From the NCBI GenBank assembly GCA_035637315.1, contig DASPXK010000025.1:1-8746 (forward strand): a stretch of 8,746 nt of DNA. Reading direction: 5' to 3'. A program made the translations under genes and the position numbers. The notes beneath the pieces are model-generated. The model was not told where the DNA came from, did not search any database, and was given only the letters and a program-made list of their open reading frames with translations. Shown here in pieces: positions 1 to 6,017 of the stretch; position 1 is the stretch's first letter; each line of letters opens with the position of its first letter. The stretch comes from DASPXK01 sp035637315 (GTDB lineage Bacteria; Chloroflexota; UBA6077; JACCZL01).

Positions 1-70
1 CAGTGGGCAGTGGGCAGTGGGCAGTGGGCAGTGGACAGTGGGAAGTGGGTGGTGCGTAGTGGGTAGTAGG
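1..70. repeat. Tandem heptamer array, ten units (consensus CAGTGGG)
   Basis: Ten consecutive 7-base units can be read without a gap. The first four are exactly CAGTGGG, and later ones drift (CAGTGGA, AAGTGGG, TGGTGCG, TAGTGGG, TAGTAGG). Units decay from left to right, so the array may extend to the left of the window. Intergenic heptamer arrays of this sort (STRR-like) are known from cyanobacteria and other bacteria. No coding role is likely, although an open frame crosses it. Confidence 0.9.
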
Positions 71-159
71 ACGGAGATCCTTACAGTACGCCGCCTCATC
101 ACACCTCGACGTTCGGACCCTCTGTGCGGGTCCGGGCTGAACGACATGGAGGGCCTAGC

Positions 160-270
160 ATGGAGCTTGCTCAGGGCGCGCTGCTGGTGGTGGGCTGGGC
201 TATGGCCTTCATGCTCGGTAGGGAGCTTCAAGCCGGCTACGCCCAGTGGCAGCGGCGCCGGGGCAAGTAG
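160..270 (+). CDS. Small single-pass membrane protein, 36 residues, unknown function
   Basis: The ATG at 160 has a strong ribosome binding site, GGAGGG at 148-153, six bases upstream, and the frame ends in TAG at 268-270. The product begins MELAQGALLVVGWAMAFMLG. Residues 6-20 form a hydrophobic segment long enough to span most of a membrane, followed by an amphipathic stretch and a basic tail (QRRRGK). A Glu near the start and a cationic end suggest an N-out, C-in topology. It converges on the minus-strand BNR gene, leaving 37 bases between the stops. I do not recognise the family. An alternative frame starting at ATG 146 overlaps it but lacks membrane or domain character. The main doubt is the short length, which makes chance occurrence possible. 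Confidence 0.45.
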   Translation: MELAQGALLVVGWAMAFMLGRELQAGYAQWQRRRGK

Positions 271-307
271 CCGCCGCTAGCCGCCCCAGCCGGCCGCTCT
301 TCAGGCC

Positions 308-1540
308 TCAGCCGCGGTCCGCACCGCAGTGCAGATCGCTCAACGGCGTGCTCGCCGGGGCGGGAGGCATCTCGGCCGCGCCGCCGTCTTCGAGCCACCA
401 GATCCGTTCCCCGATCACCCGTGGCGAGTCCGTTCTGAGCCCGGCTGGCAAAACGGACAGCGGACACCAGTCGGTCGCCCCGGGCACGAGCAGCTGCCAG
501 GTCGGGCCGTTGGCGGGGCGTGCAAGCAGCGAGCCGTCCGGCAAGACCTGAAGGCCAGGCGCCGATCGACCGATGCCCCTGCTGCCTTTCAGCGCTGGCA
601 GAGCGACGGCTGCCCAGGTCTGGCCGCCGTCTCGGGAAACCAGCATCGGGTCAGCCTCGCCACCTGCCACCAGAGCTACCGACGTCGCGGACAGAGCCAC
701 CAGCTCATACGGGCCAGGCGCTTTGAGGTCGACAGACGAAGGCCAAGCAGGCGTTGCCCAGGACTGCCCGCCATCGGTCGAGAACTCGATCCACTGCGCA
801 CCCGGGCCACCCATTGGCGAGTAGGAGGCCGGCCCCGGACCCCAGCGGACGCAAGGGCCACTGGCCGGGCAGCTCAGGCTGGCTGACTGCCAGGTCAGGC
901 CACCATCGGCGGTCTGCACGACGTCAAACGGTGGTGGAGCGTCGAGCCCGGGCGCCCGACCGACGAACAACGCCTGCACCCAGCTCCCCTCTTGGCGAAA
1001 CCCACCGAACTCTCCAACCTCATAGCCTGCTGGCGGCGGGACGAGCTGCCATGTCCCACCCCCATCGGCGCTCTGAAACCCGAGCTGGACGATGGGCGGC
1101 GCGGCGTGGGCAGCCCCGTGAAAGACGGCGAAGAAGCTCTGCGCGTGGTCAGGGTCGAGCACGACAGACGCGCAGGCAGGCGACGAGTCGTTGTCCGGTA
1201 TGAGCGGGTAGGGTGCCGTCGCGGCAACCGACCTGACCGACGTCGTCGGAACGGTCGCCCAGGTCGCCCCGCCGCCGAGCGAGAGCCGAATGCCGCCCTC
1301 GACGCAGTAGGCGATTCGCCGAGGATCAGCTGGGTCGGCCGCCAGCGATGGCCCTCTCAGCGGGACGGCGCGCTCGATCCAGAGAGGTGCGCCCTCGACT
1401 ACGGAAGCCCAGCTGGGCGCATCGGCCATATCCCTGGCCTGTCTGGCGGCCGAAGCTGAGGCCTGTTCGACGCCAAGAGTGATCGTCGTGAGCGCGACGA
1501 TCAGGGCCGCCAGGCAGTACAGGCCGAAAGGCGAGCGCAT
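308..1540 (-). CDS. Secreted BNR/Asp-box repeat protein (sialidase-fold beta-propeller)
   Basis: This 410-residue protein begins with a Sec-type signal: a basic start, a hydrophobic core at about residues 8-24, and a likely cleavage site after the Ala-Ser-Ala near residue 29. Four Asp-box motifs (Ser/Thr-x-Asp-Gly-Gly-x-Thr/Ser-Trp) lie at residues 157-164, 210-217, 254-261 and 302-309. A degenerate one lacking the Asp lies at 87-94. Their spacing of about 44-63 residues fits one motif per propeller blade. Asp boxes sit on blade turns and are shared by sialidases, sortilin-like and photosystem-assembly propellers, so they show the fold and not the activity. No clear sialidase FRIP motif or arginine triad is visible, so a catalytic role is not supported; a binding or structural role outside the membrane is more likely. 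GGAGG at 1550-1546 on the minus strand lies five bases before the ATG. The gene diverges from the transporter operon. Confidence 0.8.
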   Translation of the reverse strand: MRSPFGLYCLAALIVALTTITLGVEQASASAARQARDMADAPSWASVVEGAPLWIERAVPLRGPSLAADPADPRRIAYCVEGGIRLSLGGGATWATVPTTSVRSVAATAPYPLIPDNDSSPACASVVLDPDHAQSFFAVFHGAAHAAPPIVQLGFQSADGGGTWQLVPPPAGYEVGEFGGFRQEGSWVQALFVGRAPGLDAPPPFDVVQTADGGLTWQSASLSCPASGPCVRWGPGPASYSPMGGPGAQWIEFSTDGGQSWATPAWPSSVDLKAPGPYELVALSATSVALVAGGEADPMLVSRDGGQTWAAVALPALKGSRGIGRSAPGLQVLPDGSLLARPANGPTWQLLVPGATDWCPLSVLPAGLRTDSPRVIGERIWWLEDGGAAEMPPAPASTPLSDLHCGADRG

Positions 1541-1669
1541 GTGAGCCTCCGTGGGGCTACCGGTCGGCCTCGACGGTCGGACCCTGGCCGAGTCTCCTGG
1601 CGATACGACGTCAGGGCACGCCGGCTGGTTTCAAATTCGAGGTTCTGTGAGAGCGCGCGAGGGCGTGCA

Positions 1670-1678
1670 TGCTATCTT
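1670..1678 (+). promoter_or_regulatory. Candidate extended -10 element for the ABC transporter operon
   Basis: TGCTATCTT matches the extended -10 pattern TGn-TATnnT and lies about 30 bases before the start of the binding protein gene, in the 168-base spacer between divergent genes. No convincing -35 hexamer is present at the expected distance, which is tolerated for extended -10 promoters. Evidence is weak. I see no clear promoter for the minus-strand gene in the same spacer. Confidence 0.25.
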
Positions 1679-1708
1679 ACCCCCGACTCGTGATGTGGGA
1701 GTGACAGG

Positions 1709-2854
1709 ATGAGGATAGCCACCGCGGTACTGATGCTGGTCGTCGTGACGGCCTGCGGGCCGGCGGCCGGGCCGGCCCCGACGAGCGCCCCAGCCAGGCC
1801 GGCCGAGTCGAAGCCGGCGGCGACTGCGGCGCCCGCCAAGCCCACTGAGGTCGCCAAAGCGCCCGATGCGAAGCCGACCCTTCCTCCGTCAGGGCAGGCC
1901 GCGGCCGCCAAGCCGGCCGAGCCGCGCAAAGTGAAGGTCACCCAGGCGGCAGCTACGCTCGCCTTCCTACCGATCAACGTCGCCCGCTACAAGGGCTTCT
2001 TCGCCCAACAGGGACTCGAGATCGAGCAGCTCTCGACCGGGGGCGGTGGCCCGGACCTGCAGGCGCTGATCTCAGGCGACGTGGAGTTCAACGCTGGCGC
2101 CGGCACCTACCAGGCGGATGCCTTCCGCCAGGGACAGAAGGTGATCAACGTCTTCAATTACCTGGACAAGAACGTCGTCAACGTCGCGATGCACATCGAC
2201 ATCGCGAGAGAGCGAGGGATCACCGAGCAGTCGCCGCTCAAGGACAAGCTCGCGGCCCTGAAGGGGCTGAACTTCGGCGCCACCCGGCCGGGCGCGCTCA
2301 CCTTCCAGCAGGCCGAGTACCACGTCCGCAGCGCCGGGCTCAAGCCGCAGGAGGACGTTCAGGTTGTCGGGGCCGGCGAGGGCCCAGCTCTCCTGGCGGC
2401 TCTTGAGACCCGCCAGGTCGACGTAATCCTTCAGACCGTACCAGTCGCAGAACAGGCCGTCGCGCGGGGCAAAGCGATCATGCTGATCAACAACGCCAAG
2501 GGTGAAGACCCGGCCCTGGTCCCCTTCAACATGGAGAACGTCTTTACGCGGCCCGACTTGGCCGAAAAAGACCCCGAGTTGGTGCAGAAGTTTGTCAACG
2601 CCGTCAAGGCGGCGAATGACTGGGTGTTGAAGACCTCGCCAGAAGAGATCGCGGCTGCGATCAAGCCGGACTTCGCGCAGATGGACGAGACTGTCCTCGT
2701 GGCCGGCGTGGCAAACGTCAAAGCTGCCACGAACGGAAGCGGGCTGCTCGACAAGCGGGCGGTCGCCAACACCCTCGCCATGCAGCAGCAGACGATCAGC
2801 GTCGACGACGTGTACAACCTCTTCGTGGACAAGTTCGTCAAGGCCGCGACGTAG
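1709..2854 (+). CDS. ABC transporter substrate-binding lipoprotein, SsuA/NMT1/THI5-like
   Basis: The 381-residue product is the extracytoplasmic receptor of an importer of the nitrate/sulfonate/taurine or thiamine-precursor type. A short signal peptide ends in the lipobox Val-Thr-Ala-Cys, with lipidation expected at Cys16. Residues 17-74 are a flexible Ala/Pro/Lys linker, probably a tether to the membrane. The binding domain runs from about 75 to 381, with family-typical segments FLPINVARYKGFFAQQGLEI (about 86-105), a Gly-rich turn at 111-114 (GGGG) and ALISGDVEF at 119-127. GGGAG at 1697-1701, seven bases before the ATG, supports this start. The ATPase and permease genes follow on the same strand, so it is the first gene of a standard operon. 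The substrate cannot be read from the sequence: this family carries alkanesulfonates, taurine, nitrate, bicarbonate or pyrimidine precursors, and none is favoured here. Confidence 0.9.
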   Translation: MRIATAVLMLVVVTACGPAAGPAPTSAPARPAESKPAATAAPAKPTEVAKAPDAKPTLPPSGQAAAAKPAEPRKVKVTQAAATLAFLPINVARYKGFFAQQGLEIEQLSTGGGGPDLQALISGDVEFNAGAGTYQADAFRQGQKVINVFNYLDKNVVNVAMHIDIARERGITEQSPLKDKLAALKGLNFGATRPGALTFQQAEYHVRSAGLKPQEDVQVVGAGEGPALLAALETRQVDVILQTVPVAEQAVARGKAIMLINNAKGEDPALVPFNMENVFTRPDLAEKDPELVQKFVNAVKAANDWVLKTSPEEIAAAIKPDFAQMDETVLVAGVANVKAATNGSGLLDKRAVANTLAMQQQTISVDDVYNLFVDKFVKAAT

Positions 2855-2917
2855 CTGTCAGCCATCAGCCGTCAGCTGTCAGGAATCGGGCCGCTCTGGC
2901 GCTGATGGCTGACAGCT
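2853..2917. repeat. 17-bp perfect inverted repeat between binding protein and ATPase genes
   Basis: The arms 2853-2869 and 2901-2917 are perfect reverse complements (AGCTGTCAGCCATCAGC on the left) around a 31-base loop. The left arm begins inside the TAG stop codon at 2852-2854. There is no T-run, so an intrinsic terminator is unlikely, and the ATPase gene follows at once. A hairpin of this strength at the end of a receptor gene could protect its mRNA and keep the receptor in excess of the membrane parts, as REP hairpins do in maltose-type operons. That role is inference. Confidence 0.8.
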
Positions 2918-2931
2918 GATCGCTGAGTGCT
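2855..2931. repeat. Degenerate heptamer repeats in opposing orientation filling the spacer
   Basis: On the left are CTGTCAG, CCATCAG, CCGTCAG and CTGTCAG (2855-2882). On the right are GCTGATG, GCTGACA, GCTGATC and GCTGAGT (2901-2928), the same motif on the other strand. The block runs from the stop codon of the binding protein to three bases before the ATPase start and explains the hairpin described for this spacer. The left arm at 2857-2882 shares 20 of 26 bases with 3733-3758 in the next spacer. Confidence 0.8.
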
Positions 2932-3729
2932 ATGACGGTTGACGTGGCCGCCGGGCCGGTCCTCCGCCTCGATCGCGTCGATCGCGTGTTCGAGAGCCGC
3001 GGCCTTCGAGTCGTCGCGCTGCAAGATTTCAGCCTGGAGGTCCGCCGTGGCGAGTTTCTGAGCATCGTCGGGCCCTCTGGGTGCGGGAAGTCGACTGTTC
3101 TCAACCTCCTGGTCGGTCTGCTTGCGCCTACCGCGGGCGCGATTTATTTCAAGGACCGCCAGCATCGCGGCATCAACACGGAGATCGGCTACGTTACCCA
3201 GGACGACAATCTCTTTCCCTGGCGGAACGTGCTTGGCAACGTCGAGTTCGGCATGGAAGTGCGCGGCGCTGAGCCCGATCAGCGCCGCCAGCAGGCCGAG
3301 CGGCTCATCGCCGAGGTCGGTCTAGCCGGCTTCGAGCGTCATTACCGCTACGAGCTCTCCGGCGGCATGCGCCAACGCGTCAACATCATCCGAACCCTCA
3401 GCTACGAGCCGGAAGTGATGTTGATGGACGAGCCGTTTGGACCGCTGGACGCCCAGACCAGGCTGCAGCTCCAAAGTCAGCTTCTGCGCCTGTGGGAGGA
3501 GCGGGCCGGGATGACGATCGTCTTCATTACGCACGACCTGCCGGAGGCGATCGGCCTGGCCGATCGGGTCGTGGTGATGACCCATCGGCCGGGCCGGATC
3601 AAGGCCATCTACCCGGTCCCGATCCCCCGCCCTCGCGACATCTTTAGCCTCCAGCGCGACCCAGCCTTCCGGGACCTCCACGACGGCATCTGGGCGGTCC
3701 TGGAGGACGAGATGCGAGCGGATACGTGA
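2932..3729 (+). CDS. ABC transporter ATP-binding protein, SsuB/TauB/NrtD-like
   Basis: A complete 265-residue ATPase that would dimerise on the cytoplasmic face of the permease and power uptake. All catalytic motifs are present: Walker A GPSGCGKST at residues 47-55, Q-loop Gln90 in YVTQDDNLFPWRNV, signature LSGGMRQ at 142-148, Walker B VMLMDE at 162-167 with catalytic Glu167, D-loop at about 171-173, and switch His201 in FITHD. The sequence DNLFPWRN after the Q-loop and the C-terminal run through HRPGRIKAIYPVPIPRPRD are typical of the nitrate/sulfonate/taurine subgroup. Length is normal and nothing is missing. The ATG follows the heptamer-rich spacer, and I see no clear Shine-Dalgarno sequence, so translation may be weak or coupled to the upstream gene. 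The assignment to an ABC importer ATPase is certain; the substrate is not. Confidence 0.95.
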   Translation: MTVDVAAGPVLRLDRVDRVFESRGLRVVALQDFSLEVRRGEFLSIVGPSGCGKSTVLNLLVGLLAPTAGAIYFKDRQHRGINTEIGYVTQDDNLFPWRNVLGNVEFGMEVRGAEPDQRRQQAERLIAEVGLAGFERHYRYELSGGMRQRVNIIRTLSYEPEVMLMDEPFGPLDAQTRLQLQSQLLRLWEERAGMTIVFITHDLPEAIGLADRVVVMTHRPGRIKAIYPVPIPRPRDIFSLQRDPAFRDLHDGIWAVLEDEMRADT

Positions 3730-3730
3730 G

Positions 3731-3812
3731 CAGTCAGCCAGTAGCGATCGGCTTTCAGCTGTTGGCACTGCCGGCGGCCGCCCCGAGCGGGCTGATGGGT
3801 GATGGGTAACTG
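3731..3812. repeat. Second heptamer-repeat spacer, between ATPase and permease genes
   Basis: Left units CAGTCAG, CCAGTAG, CGATCGG and CTTTCAG (3731-3758) have the same orientation as the left arm of the preceding spacer. Right units CTGATGG and GTGATGG (3792-3805) have the opposite orientation. A GC-rich core (about 3766-3790) separates them. The block starts one base after the ATPase stop and runs into the permease start codon. The arms are more diverged than in the first spacer, so a stable long hairpin is not evident. Confidence 0.65.
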
Positions 3813-4676
3813 ATGGCCACCCGGGAGATGGCCCGCCAGCCGGACGTTGCCCGGGCGGAGGCGGACGGCGGGGTTCGAATGGAGCGCGGAGCCGCGCTTC
3901 GGAGCGCGCTGAGGCTGGGCGTCTGGCAGGTCACATTCGGTCTGGCCGTGCTGGCCCTATGGGAGTGGGCGTCCGGGCGATTACTCGACACGTTCTTCGT
4001 CAGCAAGCCCTCCTTGGTGGCCGGCTTCCTGTGGCAGAGCGTTCTCAATGGCACCCTGGCCCGCGACGTCGGGGTGACGATGCGTGAAACGGCAGCCGGC
4101 TACCTCCTCGGGGCGCCGCTGGCGATCCTGTGCGGGTTTTTGCTGGCCCAGGCCCCGCGCGCCGCGGCGGTGCTCAACCCGTACATCCTGGCGGTCTACG
4201 GGGTGCCGCGGATCGCGCTGGCGCCACTCTTCCTGGTCTGGTTCGGGATCGGCGAGAACTCCAAGGTCTTCCTCGCCCTGATGATGACCTTCTTCCTGAC
4301 TTTTGTTAACACCTTCACCGGCATCAACACCGTCGACATGGGGCTCAAGAACGTCGCCCGCGTGATGGGCGCCAGCGGCACGCAAGTCTTCTGGAAAGTC
4401 GTCCTCCCGGCTGCCTCGCCTTGGATCATCGCCGGCCTGCGGGTCAGCATTCCGCAGGCGCTGGTGGCCGCGGTCGTCGGCGAGCTCGTCATGTCGACGG
4501 CCGGGCTCGGCTACCGGATCGGACTTTCGACCCAGACGTTCAACATCACGGGCGCGATGAGCGGCGTTCTGGTGCTGATGCTGATCGTGATCCTGCTGAA
4601 CCTGGCGCTCGACCGAGTCGAGGCCTATCTGCTCCGCTGGCGCCCGCCCTCCGAGTTGGCGGCTGATCGCTCTTGA
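3813..4676 (+). CDS. ABC transporter permease, SsuC/TauC-like
   Basis: A 287-residue inner-membrane channel subunit of the binding-protein-dependent transport family. A polar tail of about 33 residues precedes the first membrane segment (about 36-53). Further hydrophobic segments lie at about 95-113, 121-143, 152-169, 213-231 and 250-266, giving six in all. The conserved cytoplasmic loop that docks on the ATPase (EAA-type) is at about 181-203, with MGASGTQVFWKVVLPAASP carrying the invariant Gly and Pro. No good ribosome binding site precedes ATG 3813, whose context is provided by heptamer repeats. ATG 3879 (Met23) is in frame and would still leave all membrane segments, so the true start is uncertain. 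The last gene of the importer operon. Bases 4398-4470, coding for residues 196-219, recur exactly at the right end of the window. Confidence 0.92.
   Translation: MATREMARQPDVARAEADGGVRMERGAALRSALRLGVWQVTFGLAVLALWEWASGRLLDTFFVSKPSLVAGFLWQSVLNGTLARDVGVTMRETAAGYLLGAPLAILCGFLLAQAPRAAAVLNPYILAVYGVPRIALAPLFLVWFGIGENSKVFLALMMTFFLTFVNTFTGINTVDMGLKNVARVMGASGTQVFWKVVLPAASPWIIAGLRVSIPQALVAAVVGELVMSTAGLGYRIGLSTQTFNITGAMSGVLVLMLIVILLNLALDRVEAYLLRWRPPSELAADRS
4398..4470 (+). repeat. 73-bp segment duplicated exactly at the right edge of the window (copy 1)
   Basis: This part of the permease gene, coding for residues 196-219 (VVLPAASP... to ...QALVA), is identical base for base to 8674-8746. Here it lies in its natural context, inside the ATPase-docking loop and the following membrane segment, so this copy is the original. 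Confidence 0.95.
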
Positions 4677-4808
4677 CGTCAGCGCCACGAAGGCGGTACG
4701 CCAACCTCGTTCGTCGGGCCCGCCGGCCGAAGCAGCGCAGTCCATGTCCACGGCATCGCCAAGCGGGCAGCATCGGTCTTCGCGCAGCTCCCGACTCGAC
4801 CACACCCG

Positions 4809-4826
4809 TGTATACTCATTGTATAG
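4809..4826 (+). promoter_or_regulatory. Candidate promoter/operator of mazEF
   Basis: An AT-rich island in a GC-rich spacer holds TGTATA twice (4809-4814 and 4820-4825), 11 bases apart, about one helical turn. TATACT at 4811-4816 resembles a -10 hexamer; no matching -35 is clear. MazE-family antitoxins bind repeated TGTATAC-like elements over their own promoter, so autoregulation by the MazE-MazF complex is likely. The rest of the 168-base spacer shows nothing else. Confidence 0.45.
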
Positions 4827-4844
4827 CCAGCTCTGGAAGGGCCC

Positions 4845-5084
4845 ATGGAGACGCAGATCGGCAGATGGGGCAACAGCTTAGCCATCCGAGTCCCAACAGC
4901 ATTCGTGCGTGAGGCACAACTCGAGGAAGGCGCGACGGTGGAACTGAGTGTATCGGAGGGTCGGCTGATCATCACCCCGATCCGTCGAAAGTACAGGCTA
5001 CAGCAGTTGGTTGCCGGCATCACGGCCGAGAATCGTCACGCCGAGTCCGAGTGGGGCGAAGCCGTTGGCGCCGAGGCATGGTAA
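4845..5084 (+). CDS. mazE: MazE/PemI-like antitoxin
   Basis: This 79-residue labile antitoxin binds and neutralises the MazF-type RNase encoded next and represses the shared promoter. The N-terminal half is an AbrB/MazE swapped-hairpin DNA-binding domain: RWGNSLAIRVP at residues 7-17 is the family hallmark, followed by LEEGATVEL and EGRLIITPIR at about 26-34 and 38-47. The C-terminal half is an acidic, extended toxin-binding tail, LQQLVAGITAENRHAESEWG (52-71), ending in GAEAW. It parallels the E. coli MazE tail with its ITPENLH and WGE elements. GGAAGG at 4835-4840 lies four bases before the ATG. It overlaps mazF by seven bases, the normal arrangement for coupled translation. Confidence 0.93.
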   Translation: METQIGRWGNSLAIRVPTAFVREAQLEEGATVELSVSEGRLIITPIRRKYRLQQLVAGITAENRHAESEWGEAVGAEAW

Positions 5085-5443
5085 GGGCGCAAAGCGCCCG
5101 TGTTCGCCGCTACATCCCCGACCGTGGGCATCTTGTCTGGCTCTCTTTCGATCCCCGCGCCGGCCGCGGGCAAGCAGGACGCCGTCCGGCCCTGGTCTTG
5201 TCGCCGGCTGGCTACAACGGCCGCGCCCGTCTGGCCCTCGTCTGCCCGATCACCAGTCAGGTCAAGGGTTATCCCTTTGAGGTGGCGCTGCCAGGTGGCT
5301 TGCCGATCGGCGGGGTCGTCCTAGCGGATCACCTCAAGAGCGCGGACTGGGATGCGCGCCGGGCCCACCTGATTGGCGTGGCTCCCGCGGAGGTCATGGA
5401 GGAGGTGACGGCGAAGCTCTGCCCCCTGCTCGGCATCGAGTAG
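5078..5443 (+). CDS. mazF: MazF/PemK-like mRNA interferase toxin
   Basis: A 121-residue sequence-specific endoribonuclease toxin. The fold core is clear: YIPDRGHLVWLSFDP (12-26), QAGRRPALVLSP (32-43), Tyr46-Asn47, then VCPITSQVKGYPFEV (55-69) and LADHLKS further on. By alignment to E. coli MazF, the catalytic Arg29 and Thr52 correspond to Arg36 and Thr59, so the toxin looks intact and active. The cleavage site cannot be predicted. I chose ATG 5078, which overlaps the antitoxin stop by seven bases and leaves a family-sized N-terminus; ATG 5051 would add nine unsupported, basic residues. No clear ribosome binding site is present beyond GAGG at 5073-5076, so translation is probably coupled to mazE. 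A gene remnant begins directly behind the stop codon. Confidence 0.94.
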   Translation: MVRAQSARVRRYIPDRGHLVWLSFDPRAGRGQAGRRPALVLSPAGYNGRARLALVCPITSQVKGYPFEVALPGGLPIGGVVLADHLKSADWDARRAHLIGVAPAEVMEEVTAKLCPLLGIE

Positions 5444-5444
5444 A

Positions 5445-5858
5445 GTAGCCGGGCCAGGTGTCCAGGCGACCGAGGGCCAACTCATCTGCCCGGCCGAGGC
5501 GGTCGGCGGCTTTGGGCGAGTCTGGAGCACCGAAGCGGAGATCCGCCACGCGCTCGGCTGTCCGCTGACGCCTGAGCGGGCGGTCCGAATCCGTGAGCGC
5601 CAGTTCGCCGACTCGCGCGGCTACTGGGCCGAGGACGACCAGCCGAACTGGTACCAGCTTTTCGACACTGGGCGGTCGCGTTTCTACCGCGATTGGGACA
5701 AGGCCAGCCATCCATGGCCGAGCGGCTCAGACCGGCTCGTCGACGGCGTCAGCCAGCGGTTCGAGGGTGGTGTAATGCTCTTCCTCACCAGGGCCGACGG
5801 CCAGCGAGCGATCCTGGCGATCGCTCGCAAGGCGAACTGGCGCGAGCTGCCCGATTGA
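5445..5858 (+). pseudogene. 5'-truncated remnant of an extracytoplasmic-domain gene, unknown function
   Basis: A frame with strong coding character runs to TGA at 5856-5858 but has no ATG, GTG or TTG start between the preceding in-frame stop (5406-5408) and Met 5775. It reads about 137 residues: an early GGFGRVWSTEAEIRHALGCP, a Trp/Tyr-rich middle (GYWAEDDQPNWYQLFD), then SQRFEGGVMLFL and a terminal ANWRELPD. The order GFGxVW...LG, then QxFExGxMLxL, matches a domain I know from many Chloroflexota surface proteins and lipoproteins, where it often follows a low-complexity linker. Signal peptide and linker are absent. The likeliest history is loss of the 5' half, perhaps when mazEF arrived, since the frame begins right at the mazF stop. 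It could still be translated from a non-standard start or by readthrough. Family recognition is from memory and moderate. Confidence 0.55.
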
Positions 5859-5886
5859 GCTGGAATCTCCTGGGGACTCCGTCTCG

Positions 5887-5941
5887 GCCCTCACCCCTGT
5901 CCCCTCTCCCAAACTTGGGAGAGGGGGTTGGGGGTGAGGGC
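5887..5941. repeat. GC-rich imperfect palindrome, 55 bases
   Basis: The left arm (5887-5912) starts GCCCTCACCCC and ends TCTCCCAA. The right arm (5915-5941) is its reverse complement apart from a three-base mismatch and one bulged base. Only two to four bases form the loop. There is no following T-run, and the next gene lies downstream, so it is not a typical terminator, though it could stop or slow transcription on either strand. Very similar CCCTCACCCC...CTCTCCC palindromes are scattered between genes of many high-GC genomes and behave as dispersed repeats. That is recollection, not a search. Confidence 0.8.
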
Positions 5942-5968
5942 AGCCGCCAGGGGCAGGTCGAGTCCATG

Positions 5969-5997
5969 TTGACTCCCGGCCCCGAGTGAGCTATACC
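5969..5997 (+). promoter_or_regulatory. Housekeeping-sigma promoter for the family 5 binding protein operon
   Basis: TTGACT (5969-5974) and TATACC (5992-5997) are separated by exactly 17 bases. This is the best -35/-10 pair seen in the window. Transcription would begin near 6004 and leave a leader of about 90 bases before ATG 6095. It lies downstream of the GC-rich palindrome, which would separate this unit from the mazEF region. Confidence 0.6.
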
Positions 5998-6017
5998 CAG
6001 CCTGATACCGCGTCGTG

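Noticed and set aside
1..70. CRISPR array
   Set aside because: The units are 7 bases in direct tandem with no spacers.
308..1540. Active sialidase
   Set aside because: Asp boxes only show the propeller fold; I could not find the FRIP motif or the arginine triad.
3981..4805. Long minus-strand open frame opposite the permease (274 codons)
   Set aside because: It mirrors a well-supported permease with all family motifs; the translation is rich in Arg, Asp, His and Gln with no domain, as expected for the opposite strand of a GC-rich gene.
5051..5443. MazF starting at ATG 5051
   Set aside because: The nine extra residues are basic and unlike the family; ATG 5078 overlaps the mazE stop in the usual way.
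5887..5941. Intrinsic terminator for mazEF
   Set aside because: The stem is strong but no T-run follows on either side, and it lies more than 400 bases from the mazF stop.
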